From Rhabdornis inornatus (taxonomy: Eukaryota; Chordata; Aves; Passeriformes; Rhabdornithidae), in contig VWZS01007617.1 of the NCBI GenBank assembly GCA_013397075.1, forward strand, positions 88,381-152,380: a DNA stretch of 64,000 nt, read 5' to 3'. Under the pieces are notes generated by a model. The model saw only the letters and a program-made list of their open reading frames with translations. It was not told where the DNA came from and did no database searches. This document shows, piece by piece, positions 44,168 through 55,669 of the stretch. Positions within the stretch are counted from its first letter, which is position 1, and each line of letters opens with the position of its first letter. A program made the position numbers and the translations under genes.

Positions 44168-44425
44168 ATTCCACAGCTGGATCAGCCAGGGATTCCTCTC
44201 AGATTTGGGATGGAGTTCCTCCCTGATACATTCCACAGCTGGATCAGCCAGGGATTCCTCTCAGATTTGGGATGGAATTCCTCTCCTCCCTGATGCATTC
44301 CACAGCTGGATCAGCCAGGTTTGGGATGAAGTTCCTCTCCTCTCTGGCACATCATTCCACAGCTGGATCAGCCAGGGATTCCTCTCAGATTTGGGATGGA
44401 ATTCCTCTCCTCTCTGGCTCCCTTT
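44168..44425. repeat. ~60 bp tandem repeat, four units
   Basis: TTCCACAGCTGGATCAGCCA begins at 44169, 44231, 44298 and 44355. Units vary from 57 to 67 bp by loss or gain of the CTCTCAGATTTGGGATG part. Confidence 0.95.
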
Positions 44426-45437
44426 CCTCCCCCAGACCACACACAGGCTTTAGGAGAGCCAGGATTAAAGCTGGCAGATGTCAAATTGCTGTGGCAGTGA
44501 GAGGAGCATTTCTCAGCTCATAAATTGGTTTATGACTTTTCATGTAGCAGTCGGAGTAAAATAAATTTATGGAGTCAAGAACAGCTTTTTAATGGAAGAG
44601 CAATGGAGCTGAGGAAGAAGTTCTTGGCACAGAGTGTTTGGAGCATAATCAGGACCTGACTGAACACGGTTTTAACACTGGCCAGGCAGTGAGCAGGACT
44701 TGGGGCTAAACATCCAATTTGTGACTTTTTAATGGATTTTGATTGGTTTTATTGATTTTCATAATGTTATTTGGGTAATTATCAAAACATACCTGCCTGT
44801 AAGAAACGTGCCCCGAGAATTGAAGTGGGGAAACCTTCCAGGTGAATATTAGAAACACAAGGACTGGATTATTTTGGGTCTGCAGGAATTGTTTCACATT
44901 TAATGGAGCCTTTGCCATGGCAGGGTCAGTCCCTGGAGGTGACACAGCGCAGGGGGAAGTGAGGGAATGAAACTGGGACCAGCATGNTCTGGATCCACAT
45001 CTGCCACTGCAGGTGTGGTTTGGGTGCTCAGTTACTCAAAGCTGAGGAATAATGGGATTTCTGCAATTCCAAACCCCAAAGACATATGCTTTGGTGATGA
45101 AAGATCTGTCCATACAAATGTGACTCCTGATAATTAAATATGCCCTTCCATCAAGCTGGGAAAGACATGGAGCAAAGATTTAGGGGCAGCAGAGGGAATC
45201 TAAAATTAGATCCGAGCCATAAGCTGCATTACTTAGGGAAAGCAGAATTTATTTGCTCCAGTTGTGGAGTCACTAATATTCCCAGAGAGAGACTTTCTCC
45301 TGCAATGCATTCAGAAGATGGATCATGTTTTAAGCCTTCCAGGGTTTTTGGTGCAAGGTGCTTTGTTAGGGAATGGCAAACATCTCAAAATAGGGAAATC
45401 AGCCCATCCTGGAGTTATTCATGTAGAACACAGAAAT
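44426..45437. other. Low-copy DNA with one N
   Basis: A single N sits at 44987 (CAGCATGNTCTGG) without a visible overlap on either side, unlike the Ns at 27966 and 28392. No exon is recognised. Confidence 0.4.
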
Positions 45438-45495
45438 TACAGAATGACAGAATCGTTGAGGCTGGCAAAGCCAAGCCCCACCACTGCTTTTCTCT
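45438..45495 (-). mobile_element. CR1 3' end remnant
   Basis: TTACAGAATGACAGAATCGT and TGAGGCTGGCAAAGCC mark the reversed terminus; the remainder has decayed. Confidence 0.7.
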
Positions 45496-45589
45496 CTGGG
45501 TGTCTGTCTTCCCTTGCCTAAAACACGAATTTCCCCCTTCCCCTGTGTCCCATGAGCACTCCGGGTGAAACCCTGGCTGTGAGTCCCTG

Positions 45590-45925
45590 GGGTGACAGAT
45601 ATCGGGATTTATCCAGATATCACCACCCAGGGTGACAGATTATCAGGATTTATTCAGGTATCACCATCCAGGGGGACAGATTATCAGGATTTATCCAGAT
45701 ATCACCATCCAGGGGTGACAGATTATCAGGATATATCCAGATATCACCACCCAGGGTGACAGATATCAGGATTTATCCAGATATCACCACCCTGAGGGTG
45801 ACAGATATCAGGATTTATCCAGATATCACCACCCTGAGGGTGACAGATATCAGGATTTATCCAGATATCACCATCCAGGATTGACAGATATCAGGATTTA
45901 TCCAGATATCCAGATATCACCTAAC
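45590..45925. repeat. 41 bp minisatellite, eight units
   Basis: GACAGATATCAGGATTTATC recurs at 45594, 45634, 45675, 45717, 45758, 45799, 45842 and 45883. Most units carry one or two GATATC (EcoRV) sites. Confidence 0.95.
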
Positions 45926-47956
45926 AGAGCAGCAGGCTTGGCTCTCTTTTCTCCAAACCAGGAAATCTGCAGAACACAGAATTCAGAGCTCTCAACGTGC
46001 CAGAAAAACAAACCCTGGCTCGAGGAGACTTTCTGGAATGGAAGCCCCCAGTCCTGAATCCATAGTTAATTAATTAAAGGTGATTAGTGTTTACTCTGCC
46101 ATCCATGGAAAGCCAAGGGGTGTCTGTGGTTCTGCTGACAGATCCCAGCACATCGACCCTTCCCTCCCCACAAGGATTTCCCTTTAGGAAAAAATCCCAT
46201 TTTACCAGGGAATTTTAAGCAAAGGATGAAGCTGAGCTTGTCTGAGCTTCACTGGACTTGCTGAGAGAATAAAGCTTTGAGAACAAGAGAAATCTCTGGG
46301 AATTAATTGGTTTTTCCCCTAAAGTGACTTGGATCAGCCCAGCTTTTGCTTTTTTTGGGAGTTCATAGGAGCAGACAGCAAATCCCTGCCCTTCAGCTGG
46401 GGTTTCATGCAGGTTTCCCCTCCCATCCAGGAGATTTTCTTCTTCTCACTCACTCCACCCTCATGTTCTAACACATGTAATATATTAAAAATTAATGGAT
46501 TAATTCCAATTTTCTCCCAAGCTTCCCCTGAATCAGGCAAAATTTAGCTCCTGGGACAAACTGAGAGATCTCAGGAGCCAACACACAAAATTACTTGTAC
46601 AAAATAATCAACTTGGGGATTCCTTTAAAAATTATTTAGTCGTACCAGTGGATGCCATGACATAACTTAAATAGTTTGCCTTTTTTTTTTTTTAATTTAA
46701 ATGCGCCTTCAAGACTTTTAAATACACACAATCATTTAATTTAATCCCTGGAAGGTATTTCCCCCTTGGAGGATTTTGTTTCCCCGTTCAAAGCAAGAAG
46801 TAAAATCTTCAATGGCTGAGTCTGAACAAACAGAAACATTGCACCTCATCCTGAAAAAAGCTGTGTTCAGTAATCAAACAATTAATTGCCTCAGACAGAA
46901 TGGAAGAAAAAAATTCCAATTGTCTCTGTTTCAACCAGCAGCAGTTTTTGGAAGCGTTTCCCCATGAAGAATTAAATGAAGTTAAAACCCTTCCCTGCAT
47001 TGCCCCCTTAGGAATTGCTGGTTTGAGCTCAGCCTTGGGAACAAACAGAGGGAATCCTGCAGGGATTAAAGCCCAGCTTAACCATAAATCCAGAACAAGA
47101 GAGGTTTTGGCTCAGGTACAAGCCAGGCTTTGCTTTACACAACAAATTTGGTGCTCTCTGCTCTGCTGGGGCTTTGCAGAGAGAGGGGAAGGGGGGAAAT
47201 ACGGAAAGGAAGGAAATAAAAACAAGCAGGAGAAAGGCACAAGGGAAATTGTTCATGTTTCCCATACTGAGCTCAGTAACTTATATAAAAAATACCAATG
47301 TGTGCATGGAGAATAATTAATTTTATCCACCTCCTTCCTGCTGTTATCCCTGCACAAGGCAGAAATTACCTATTCCTGGGAAAATATCTTTTAATTCTGT
47401 CTCGTTTTATTTGAATCCCCATCCAATTCCTGCGAGCTCTGCTGTGTGCAAACATTCAATAACAATAATGGGGAACACATTTGGAGAGCCCGTGTAAAGC
47501 TGCTCATGCAGAAATCCCACATTTTCCATCCTGCCGGTGGATGGGAGGAAAAGGAGCTGCCAAATTTCACACCAGGCCTGCTGGCACTAAAGCCCAGCTC
47601 GTTGAGAAAATCCCTGAGCTGCTTCAAGACAATTTGGGAGCAAAAGAATGAAAAAAAAGATAATTTAGGGGTTTCCATGAAATGATGCACCCGGCTCCTG
47701 CATCACTTCAGTCTGCAGATTGTTCAGCTGACTTCAGTGCAATGTTTTGGTTCCCAAAGATCAGCCAGTTTTCATAGGAAATTTTATTTTCCCACATATT
47801 TTCCCACTTTCCCCACCCGATGTTTTGGATTTCAAAGTGACAGTTCCCCAGCCCAGGGAATTCAGGGGTTGTTGCTGGAAAATTCCCTCTCACCAATGGA
47901 ATCAGGGGTTCTCCTGTGGCTGCTTTTCCTAAAAAAACCCCAAAACATTTTCAAAT
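45926..47956. other. Two kb of low-copy DNA, no gene seen
   Basis: T-run at 46680-46694. 46760-47000 and 47370-47480 are AT-rich and unique. Open frames up to 138 codons show no recognisable domain. This is one of the longest repeat-free intervals in the window. Confidence 0.4.
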
Positions 47957-48025
47957 CACAGAATCCTTAAGGTTGGAAGAGACCTCCAAGAACAACAACT
48001 CCAACCTTTGACTGAATTCCTCTGA
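47957..48025 (-). mobile_element. CR1 3' end remnant
   Basis: ATCACAGAATCCTTAAGGTT and GGAAGAGACCTCCAAGAACA are the reversed terminus. CTGAATTCCTCTGACTAAATTCC-like short repeats follow (near 48012-48045). Confidence 0.85.
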
Positions 48026-48381
48026 CTAAATTCCTTTGACTGAATTTCCCTCCCAAAGTGCCAAAATCAACGATCAGAAAAAAATAAATCGTAATAAATC
48101 TGTTTCATTCCAAACTCTGCAAAACTCCAGGTGTGGGACCTGGGTGTCAATATTCATATTTCTGGAGTAATTTCTTTTTAAACATTTCATTTTAAACATC
48201 TTTCAAAAGCAAAGGCTGTTCCACAAAGATGCTTCTTAGTGGGGGCTTTCCTTATCTTTGCAATAAATTAGTTAAAAATTGATCCAGGAAATGCTGCAAT
48301 CAAACATAAAAATAGTGCCCCAAATATCTGAGGGGCTTCTTATCATGGGTTCCTTGTCTTTACCTGTTCAGGTGTTGCACC
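48026..48381. other. Low-copy DNA, no gene seen
   Basis: Nothing is recognised. TGCACC precedes the LTR. Confidence 0.35.
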
Positions 48382-48869
48382 TGAGAGGAATGAGGGATTT
48401 GTTTTTCCAAACAAGCTGTGGGGTCTGCTGGTGGAGAAAACCAGCACTGAGAGATCAAAGGAACAATGGGATGGATTCCACGGATTGATGAATGGAATAA
48501 AAAGATATTTGCCTTTATAAACAGGCTGCAGGTTTGCTGATCAATGGAATTGGATATTGAAAGATGGAAGAAGCAATGGGGAAAAACCATGAATTGCATC
48601 AGAATTCAAAATGAAAAGGGAGGGTTGTACATCAGAGGGGAATCTCAGCTCTCAGGGGTTTGGGAAGTCTGTGCCTCTCCAGAACCTCAGCCCGTGGGGA
48701 CAGAGAGAGGGAAATTGGGATAAAAAGGGAGGAGAGTCCTCCAAAAACCTGAGAGATCCCAGGGGAATGTCCCATGGGCTCTGCCTTTATTTGAATAAAG
48801 AAAAAGGACTCCTCTGTCTCCTCATTTGACACAAACCTCTGGAGTTTGTGGATTCATTTTCCTGACACA
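48382..48869 (+). mobile_element. Solo ERV LTR, copy B
   Basis: 488 bp, same start (TGAGAGGAATGAGGG) and end (CCTGACACA) as copy A at 37866. The four differences by eye include GTTTTTCC for GTCTTTCC and GGTGGAG for GGTAGAG near the start. No matching short duplication is visible around it (TGCACC before, ACCAAAG after). Confidence 0.85.
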
Positions 48870-49014
48870 ACCAAAGCTCCCAAGTCCTCATTTAATGAAA
48901 GCAGAGCTCTATCCCATGGTAGTCTGGGGAACAGGGATGTGCTGTGCTTAGAACAGCGGGAGAGGCACCCGGGATGCTGCAGGAGAAACCGAGGCACGGC
49001 TGTGGGACATCCCA
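48870..49014. other. Low-copy spacer
   Basis: No feature is recognised. Confidence 0.35.
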
Positions 49015-49125
49015 AATCATGGAATGTGAAATCCCATCCCATTCCCACGGCAGGGACACCTCCCACTGCCCCAGGGACACTGCCAGGGATCCAGGGGCAG
49101 CCACAGCTCCCGGATTTGTCCCAAT
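49015..49125 (-). mobile_element. CR1 fragment, shortened
   Basis: ATCATGGAATGTGAAATCCC, GGCAGGGACACCTCCCACTG and GGGATCCAGGGGCAGCCACA are present. The usual segment naming GGAGCAGCC and GGCCTTGGGCA is deleted between them. Confidence 0.8.
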
Positions 49126-49992
49126 TCCAGAATTCCCAGCGCAGCAGCAGGGCGGGGACACTCAGCACATTCTGCTGCAGCAGGAAAAGCCAAAGCGAGC
49201 TGGAGATGGGAGGAAAGCAGCAGGGCAGGAATTTGCTGGGCAGACACAAAGCTGGGATGGGCTGGAGGTCCAAAGGGACAGGAGGGAGCTCCGGGAGCAC
49301 AAATCCATCACCTCCTGATCGGGATTTGCTTTTTGTGTCTGCAGCAGACAATGGGGCTGGGAGCTGCCCAGCTCCATCTCTAAGGGTATCATGAATATGC
49401 ATCCGTGGAGATGAAACCAGCCCCGAGCTCAGCCCAGCCACACAACCCCTGCAATGTGATTATTCAAATCGTTCTCAATTATCAGCGCAATTATCAGCCA
49501 GACAAAACAAGGGGATTGTCATTCTGGGCGATCCTCTCCGAGATGAATGGGGGGAAACAAAAGGAAAGGGAAAACTGTCCTGACCTTCAAAAAGGAGCTC
49601 CCAGCCCATCTCCTCCTCTCCTTCAGCATTCACCTTCTCCGTGCAAGGTGCAGGCTGCTGTCCCCCAGCCCTCGGAGCTTTGTTTCTGTCACCAACATTT
49701 CTCTTTTCCCCGCATTTCTACACTGAAGACATTCATGGGCTGCTGGGATCCATTTTTAACCTGTAAAACCTCACAAAAGCAGGGACACCTGGCCTGGAAT
49801 GGTGTCTCCAAGGAGGCCCTGGTGTCACCTCCAATGTCCCCGTGCTCTGGTGAACAGAGATGTCACCAACAAGGTGCTGAGACAAATTCCCTCCCAGGAC
49901 AGTCAGGTTTTCAACCTATTCTTGAACCCAAAATGAGCCTGGATAGGATCACACAGCACCTATTGCTGCACCCCAAAATGATCCCCGTGGGA
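49126..49992. other. Low-copy DNA, no gene seen
   Basis: 49440-49510 has AATTATCAGCGCAATTATCA, a direct repeat of AATTATCAGC. No exon is recognised, although a 236-codon plus-strand frame runs through the area without repeat structure; it shows no domain I know. Confidence 0.35.
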
Positions 49993-50045
49993 TCACAGAA
50001 TCGTTTGGGCTGGAAAAGCTTCCCAGCCCAAGCCCAGCTTTTTCC
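49993..50045 (-). mobile_element. CR1 3' end remnant
   Basis: GGATCACAGAATCGTTTGGG and CTGGAAAAGCTTCCCAGCCC. Confidence 0.7.
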
Positions 50046-50616
50046 CGGCTTTTACCCATTCCAGGCACCAGTTTATCCCTGGACACTCCCCAGACTTGGG
50101 AAGTGGCTGAAATGATTTGAAATGAACCCTTGGGACTTGTCCCCGAACTCCTGTCCCTGTGCCATGCTGAGGGCTGGCAGTGCCACTGGGACTCAGCCCA
50201 AAGCCAGGAACTCCTCTTCCCATCAAAGCAGTTGGAACTGAATTTATTCCCCTGGTTTGCCTGAAGCAAAAGCCCAGGCTGCCATCAGCTGCAGCAACTT
50301 TTTAATGTATTCATTTAGTTATTTGATATGGAAGAAACAATAACCAAAAAAGAAAGGGGAGATAAAACCTTCCCAATATTAGCCATGGCAAGCTTATCGG
50401 GCAGTTCATTAACAAATTCATTTCACTGATTACAGCCAATAATGGGCCTTGAATAGAAAGGCAGAGATAAGAGGAGACAGGAATCGGTGCCAGCAGTCCC
50501 TGGGAAGGAGGAGTTTGTGGGAAATGAGGGATGCAGGGCTGGGATGTTCCCCTGGGGGGCAGGACAGGGGTTAATGACAGCTCAGAATTTGGGACTGTTA
50601 AATTGCCCAGGGCAGA
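50046..50616. other. Low-copy DNA, no gene seen
   Basis: No feature is recognised. Confidence 0.35.
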
Positions 50617-50705
50617 TGTGGCTGCCCGGGATCCCTGGAGCTGTCCAAGGCCGGTTGGAGCAGCCTGGGATCCCTCCCAGCTCTGTTTATTCCACGGTTC
50701 TCTGC
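50617..50705 (+). mobile_element. CR1 fragment, shortened
   Basis: ATGTGGCTGCCCGGGATCCC, GGAGCTGTCCAAGGCCGGTT and GGAGCAGCCTGGGATCCCTC, ending at TTCCACGGTTCTCTG. Confidence 0.8.
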
Positions 50706-50789
50706 AGGTACAGTTTGTGTTCACCAGGGAGCAGGGAGGGAGGCAGGGAGCAGTGACAATCCTGCGGGCTCTGTCCCTGGGATGTGCCA

Positions 50790-50895
50790 GCAGGGAAAAG
50801 CCTGGCTGGGAAGGACCCTAAATCTCCGCCATCCCCACCCTTGCCATGGGCATGGACACCTCCCAGCAGCCCAGGGTGCTCCAAGCCTCCCCCAA
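50790..50895 (-). mobile_element. CR1 fragment
   Basis: GCCTGGCTGGGAAGGACCCT, CACCCTTGCCATGGGCATGG and ACACCTCCCAGCAGCCCAGG are reversed tail landmarks. Confidence 0.75.
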
Positions 50896-51884
50896 TAAAA
50901 ATGGGGGCTCCCAAAGAGAACAAAAATCCCTTTGTCCTAAAACCTGTGACACAGAGATGGCTGGGATGTGTGACATCCCTGGATGGTGTCCAGGGACTGG
51001 AAACACTAAAGGAGAGGGGATGAGGCACCAGTCCTATAGACAAGAGCTCAAATAAAGCATTTTCCCTTCTTTGTTTCCCATTAAGGGATTATTCCTTCCC
51101 CCCTTGCAGATGAGTTTTGTGAGAGGGTAAAACACCTTATTGAATTGAAGCGGAAAAAAAAATGTATTTTTAATTTAGAAGTTTTGATTTCTGCTCTCTC
51201 TGAACAAAAAATAGTCTATTTTTTCAGCCCATTCAATGCTTCCTCAGGTAATCCCAGTGTACACAACGAGCTCAGAGCAGCTCCCAGGGCTTTGATGAGG
51301 AGCTGCTTTTCCATCCACAGATATTTCAGCTCACTGAGCGGAATATTGCAGTCTGTGGGGCTCTGATGGAAGGAGGAACCATAAAGCCATGCAAGAAATA
51401 GATTAAAGGTTCTGCAAGTAAATGACAAAGCTGTAGAAAATTAACAGTGCTGCTGTGGAGTGTCACATTTGCAGCTTCCTCTGTGCTCGTTTCCATCCAT
51501 CAGGACACGAGCACCCTTTGGGAAGTGCTGCAGTGCCTCGTTGGGATCTGGGAATGGTCATCCCAACACCTCCAAGGGTTGTAGCCTGCCTGTCAGAGCT
51601 GAGCAACAGAAAATTGCTTTATTGTGCTTTATTGTTTGTTCTCTGAGCCTGGGTTCTGTGATCTATAAATAACAACGGGGTTGTTATTATCTCTGTCTGT
51701 GATTTCCATCAATCCCAACTCCCTGCTTTGGGTTTGGAAAGCTCCAGGGAGAGCGATGGGAACCATGCCCTGACCCGGGGGGAGGGCGGGGAGGCAAAGA
51801 CAGAGCAGGAATTGAGAAAATCATCTCGTCATCTCCTGTGCTGGGTGACAGGGAAGGATGGGAATGACCCCAGAGGGGTCACTG
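50896..51884. other. Low-copy DNA, no gene seen
   Basis: No repeat or exon is recognised; 51150-51240 is AT-rich. Confidence 0.4.
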
Positions 51885-52690
51885 GGCTGGGACAGGAGCC
51901 TGGGCTGGGGACAGGAGTCCAGGATGGGGACAGGAGCCCAGGACAGAGCCCAAAACAGGAGCCTGGGCTGGGACAGAGCCCAGGACAGAGCCTGGGCTGG
52001 GACAGGAGTCCAGGACAGGAGCCCAGGACAGAGCCTGGGCTGGGGACAGGAGTCCAGGATGGGGACAGGAGCCCAGGACAGAGCCCAAAACAGGAGCCTG
52101 GGCTGGGACAGAGCCCAGGACAGAGCCTGGGCTGGGACAGGAGTCCAGGACAGGAGCCCAGGACAGAGCCTGGGCTGGGGACAGGAGTCCAGGATGGGGA
52201 CAGGAGCCCAGGACAGAGCCCAAAACAGGAGCCTGGGCTGGGACAGAGCCCAGGACAGAGCCTGGGCTGGGACAGGAGTCCAGGACAGGAGCCCAGGACA
52301 GAGCCTGGGCTGGGGACAGGAGTCCAGGATGGGGACAGGAGCCCAGGACAGAGCCTGGGCTGGGGACAGGAGCCTGGGCTGAGACAGGAGCCCAGGAAAA
52401 GAGGCTGGGCTGGGACAGGAGTCCAGGAGAGGAGCCCAGGCTGTGACTGACAGGAGCCCAGGCTGTGACAGGAGCCCGGGTTGGGGACAGGAGCCCAGGA
52501 CAGAGCCTGGGCTGTGACAGGAGCCCAGGATGGGGACAGGAGCCAGGAGAGGAGCCCAGGAGAGAGCCTGGGCTGTGACAGGAGCCCAGGATGGGGACAG
52601 GAGTCCAGGCTGTGACAGGAGCCCAGGCTGTGACAGGATCCTGGGTTGGGGACAGGAGCCAGGACAGGAGCCCAGGCTGTGCCCAGCCCC
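51885..52690. repeat. GACAGGAGCCCAG minisatellite with 135 bp higher-order repeat
   Basis: Short units such as GACAGGAGCCCAG and GACAGAGCCTGGGCTGG form a block that repeats as a whole: CAAAACAGGAGCCTGGGCTG occurs at 51951, 52086 and 52221, 135 bp apart each time. The right part (52350-52690) is less ordered. Frames of up to 403 codons on the minus strand and 240 on the plus strand arise from this array. Confidence 0.95.
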
Positions 52691-53546
52691 AGGGACCTCC
52701 CCAGCCCAACCTCTCCAAGCCAATCCTGTTCCCAGATCCCATCCTGCATCGCCAGCCTGGCCAGGAGCTGTGCCAGTGTCACAGCCTGGTTTGTCACTGT
52801 CATTTCCCGCTCTCCCTGCAGGAAACCAGCCCCACATTTCGCAAAGCCATGGAGCCAAGGCAATTCCCGGGAAAAATTGCTGCAGAAATCCTCCAGCACC
52901 TCTCTCATGGTGACACATGGCAACTTGGGGCAGGCTCTGGAAGCCACTGGGCCACTGCAGTGGCTGAGCTCCACCACTTCATTCTTCCCTCTCCTTCTTC
53001 TGTTTTGTCTTTTTTTTTTTTCCCCCAAACCACAACTCAACCAGTTATTTATTTGTTATTTCATATTTATACAGGAAAGAAAGATTTCCCCCCTAAAGCG
53101 AACCAGGGATAGAATAACAGCCTGGGAAAGGTCAGCATCCCTCTGCTCCGTTAATTGAATCTGTCTCCAGCAGCACAATTCCCGCTCTCCGAGGGCAGGA
53201 AAGGGCAGGGATATCAAAATAATGGAAGCAAATATCTTTGGAGGAATTGATACTGGATAAGGATAAGGATCAGGACACACCAAGTGCAGCCTCTGCTTCC
53301 AATCTCCTCTCAAGGAACCATCAGCCCTGGGAAATTTTATTATTTTCTCAAGGTAAATGGTTGCAGGAGGTTTTAATCCTGCAGGGCTGGCCCCAGGGGT
53401 GTAAATTCTCCTTAATGCTCCAATTATTTACAGCCTGGGCTGCTCCCAGAGTTTGGGATGGTTGATGAAAATGGGTTTGTGCTGTTCAGCCGTGCATAAA
53501 ATATCTGCTACTCCTGAGTGTCCTGCTCTGCCAGAGCATCCCTGAA
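52691..53546. other. Low-copy DNA, T-run
   Basis: T-run at 53011-53022. No exon is recognised. Confidence 0.4.
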
Positions 53547-53594
53547 GGGAAAAGGGGAAAAAGGGAAAAAGGGAAAAAGGGAAAAAGGGAAAAA
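53547..53594. repeat. GGGAAAAA repeat
   Basis: Six units of 7-8 bp. Confidence 0.9.
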
Positions 53595-53837
53595 ATCCAT
53601 CCGGATTTATTTGGGACAGCAAAGAGCCCCAGCACAGCTCCCACCCTCCCCTGGGCATCCTGCCTGTGCAGGAATTGGAAAATTCCTCAATTTTCCAACA
53701 TTCCTCACCCTCTTTTTAATTGAAAGCAATTAAAGCTCTGGGAGAAAACCCAAGCCTGCACTGGCAGGGTTTTATTCAGCGTTTTGGTTTTGCTGTCCAA
53801 AGACCTCGAGGAAAGATCTCTGCAAAAGAGAACCATG
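53595..53837. other. Low-copy spacer
   Basis: No feature is recognised. Confidence 0.35.
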
Positions 53838-54327
53838 ATTTAACTTGGAAATCAGCTGGACAATTATCAAACTTGGATATTAACCGAAAAAATATTTAAT
53901 TTGGAAGTCAACTGAACAATTCTTTAATTTGGAAATCAGCTGAACAATTCTTAAACTTGGATATTAATTGAAAAGTTATTTAACTTGGATATCAATTGAA
54001 AAGTTATTTAACTTGGAAATCAGCTGGACAATTATCAAACTCGGATAAAAACTGAAAAAATATTTAATTTGGAAGTCAACTGAACAATTCTTTAATTTGG
54101 AAATCAGCTGAACAATTATTAAACTTGGATAATAACTGAAAAAATATTTAATTTGGAAATCAACTGAACAATTCTTTAATTTGGAAATCAACTGAACAAT
54201 TCTTTAATTTGGAAATCAGCTGAACAATTCTTAAACTTGGATATTAATTGAAAAGTTATTTAACTTGGATATCAATTGAAAAGTTATTTAACTTGGAAAT
54301 CAGCTGGACAATTATCAAACTCGGATA
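53838..54327. repeat. 28 bp AT-rich minisatellite with 280 bp higher-order repeat
   Basis: Units such as TTGGAAATCAGCTGAACAAT+TCTTTAAT and CTTGGATATTAACCGAAAAA+ATATTTAA alternate. The block beginning AAACTTGGATATTAATTG occurs at 53953 and 54233, exactly 280 bp (ten units) apart. The array runs into the gap. Confidence 0.95.
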
Positions 54328-55024
54328 NNNNNNNNNNNNNNNNNNNNNNNNNNNNNNNNNNNNNNNNNNNNNNNNNNNNNNNNNNNNNNNNNNNNNNNNN
54401 NNNNNNNNNNNNNNNNNNNNNNNNNNNNNNNNNNNNNNNNNNNNNNNNNNNNNNNNNNNNNNNNNNNNNNNNNNNNNNNNNNNNNNNNNNNNNNNNNNNN
54501 NNNNNNNNNNNNNNNNNNNNNNNNNNNNNNNNNNNNNNNNNNNNNNNNNNNNNNNNNNNNNNNNNNNNNNNNNNNNNNNNNNNNNNNNNNNNNNNNNNNN
54601 NNNNNNNNNNNNNNNNNNNNNNNNNNNNNNNNNNNNNNNNNNNNNNNNNNNNNNNNNNNNNNNNNNNNNNNNNNNNNNNNNNNNNNNNNNNNNNNNNNNN
54701 NNNNNNNNNNNNNNNNNNNNNNNNNNNNNNNNNNNNNNNNNNNNNNNNNNNNNNNNNNNNNNNNNNNNNNNNNNNNNNNNNNNNNNNNNNNNNNNNNNNN
54801 NNNNNNNNNNNNNNNNNNNNNNNNNNNNNNNNNNNNNNNNNNNNNNNNNNNNNNNNNNNNNNNNNNNNNNNNNNNNNNNNNNNNNNNNNNNNNNNNNNNN
54901 NNNNNNNNNNNNNNNNNNNNNNNNNNNNNNNNNNNNNNNNNNNNNNNNNNNNNNNNNNNNNNNNNNNNNNNNNNNNNNNNNNNNNNNNNNNNNNNNNNNN
55001 NNNNNNNNNNNNNNNNNNNNNNNN
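54328..55024. other. Assembly gap, 697 Ns
   Basis: A 28 bp array lies on the left and an unrelated 82 bp array on the right. Confidence 1.
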
Positions 55025-55490
55025 AAAGGAGTTTGGTGCTCAAAAAAAGGCACAATTCATGTTAGAAATGACAATATTAATTCTGGGGGTGCCTCAGTCC
55101 CCAGGAAAGGAGTTTGGTGCTCAAAAGAAGGCACAATTCACTCTAGAAATGATAATATGTATTCTTGGGGAAACTCAGCCCCCCAGGAAAGGAGTTTAGT
55201 GCTCAAAAAAAGGCACAATTCATGTTAGAAATGACAATATTCCTTTTGGGCGAGACTCAGCCTCCCAGGAAAGGAGTTTGGTGCTCAAAAAAAGGCACAA
55301 TTCATGTTAGAAATGACAATATTCCTTTTGGGCGAGACTCAGCCTCCCAGGAAAGGAGTTTGGTGCACAAAGGCACAATTCACTCTAGAGATGACAATAT
55401 TAATTCTGGAGGTGCCTCAGCCCTTAGAAAAGGAGTTTGGTGCACAAAAAAAGGCACAGTTCACTCTAGAAATGACAAAGTTCCCCCTGG
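55025..55490. repeat. 82 bp tandem repeat, cut by gap
   Basis: GGAGTTTGGTGCTCAAAAAA starts at 55028, 55109, 55191, 55273, 55355 and 55432 (spacings 81, 82, 82, 82, 77). Each unit continues GGCACAATTCATGTTAGAAA and TGACAATATT. Confidence 0.95.
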
Positions 55491-55669
55491 GGCATCGGTT
55501 CTTTCTGAGCTGTGCAGGTTCTGCTGAGTGTTTGTCCTTTGATATCCGAGTGACACAGGAACAAACAGATCCGAACGGGTGCTGACCATTTCCTCCCTTT
55601 TAGAGAACGACCTTTTCCTCACCGCTGCTCCAGTGCAGCCTGGAGGCGCCACCTCTCCTGCCACTCCAC
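55491..55669. other. Low-copy spacer
   Basis: No feature is recognised. Confidence 0.35.

Noticed and set aside
37866..48869. A provirus bounded by the two 488 bp LTRs
   Set aside because: The 10 kb between has CR1 tails in both directions, a minus-strand LTR and minisatellites, and no gag/pol/env frames.
49405..50115. 236-codon plus-strand frame in non-repeat DNA
   Set aside because: The composition is random-looking, it overlaps a CR1 remnant at its end, and it shows no known domain or splice signals.
51829..53040. 403-codon minus-strand frame as a protein gene
   Set aside because: It consists of minisatellite translation in three overlapping frames on both strands, with no domain and no splice or promoter context.
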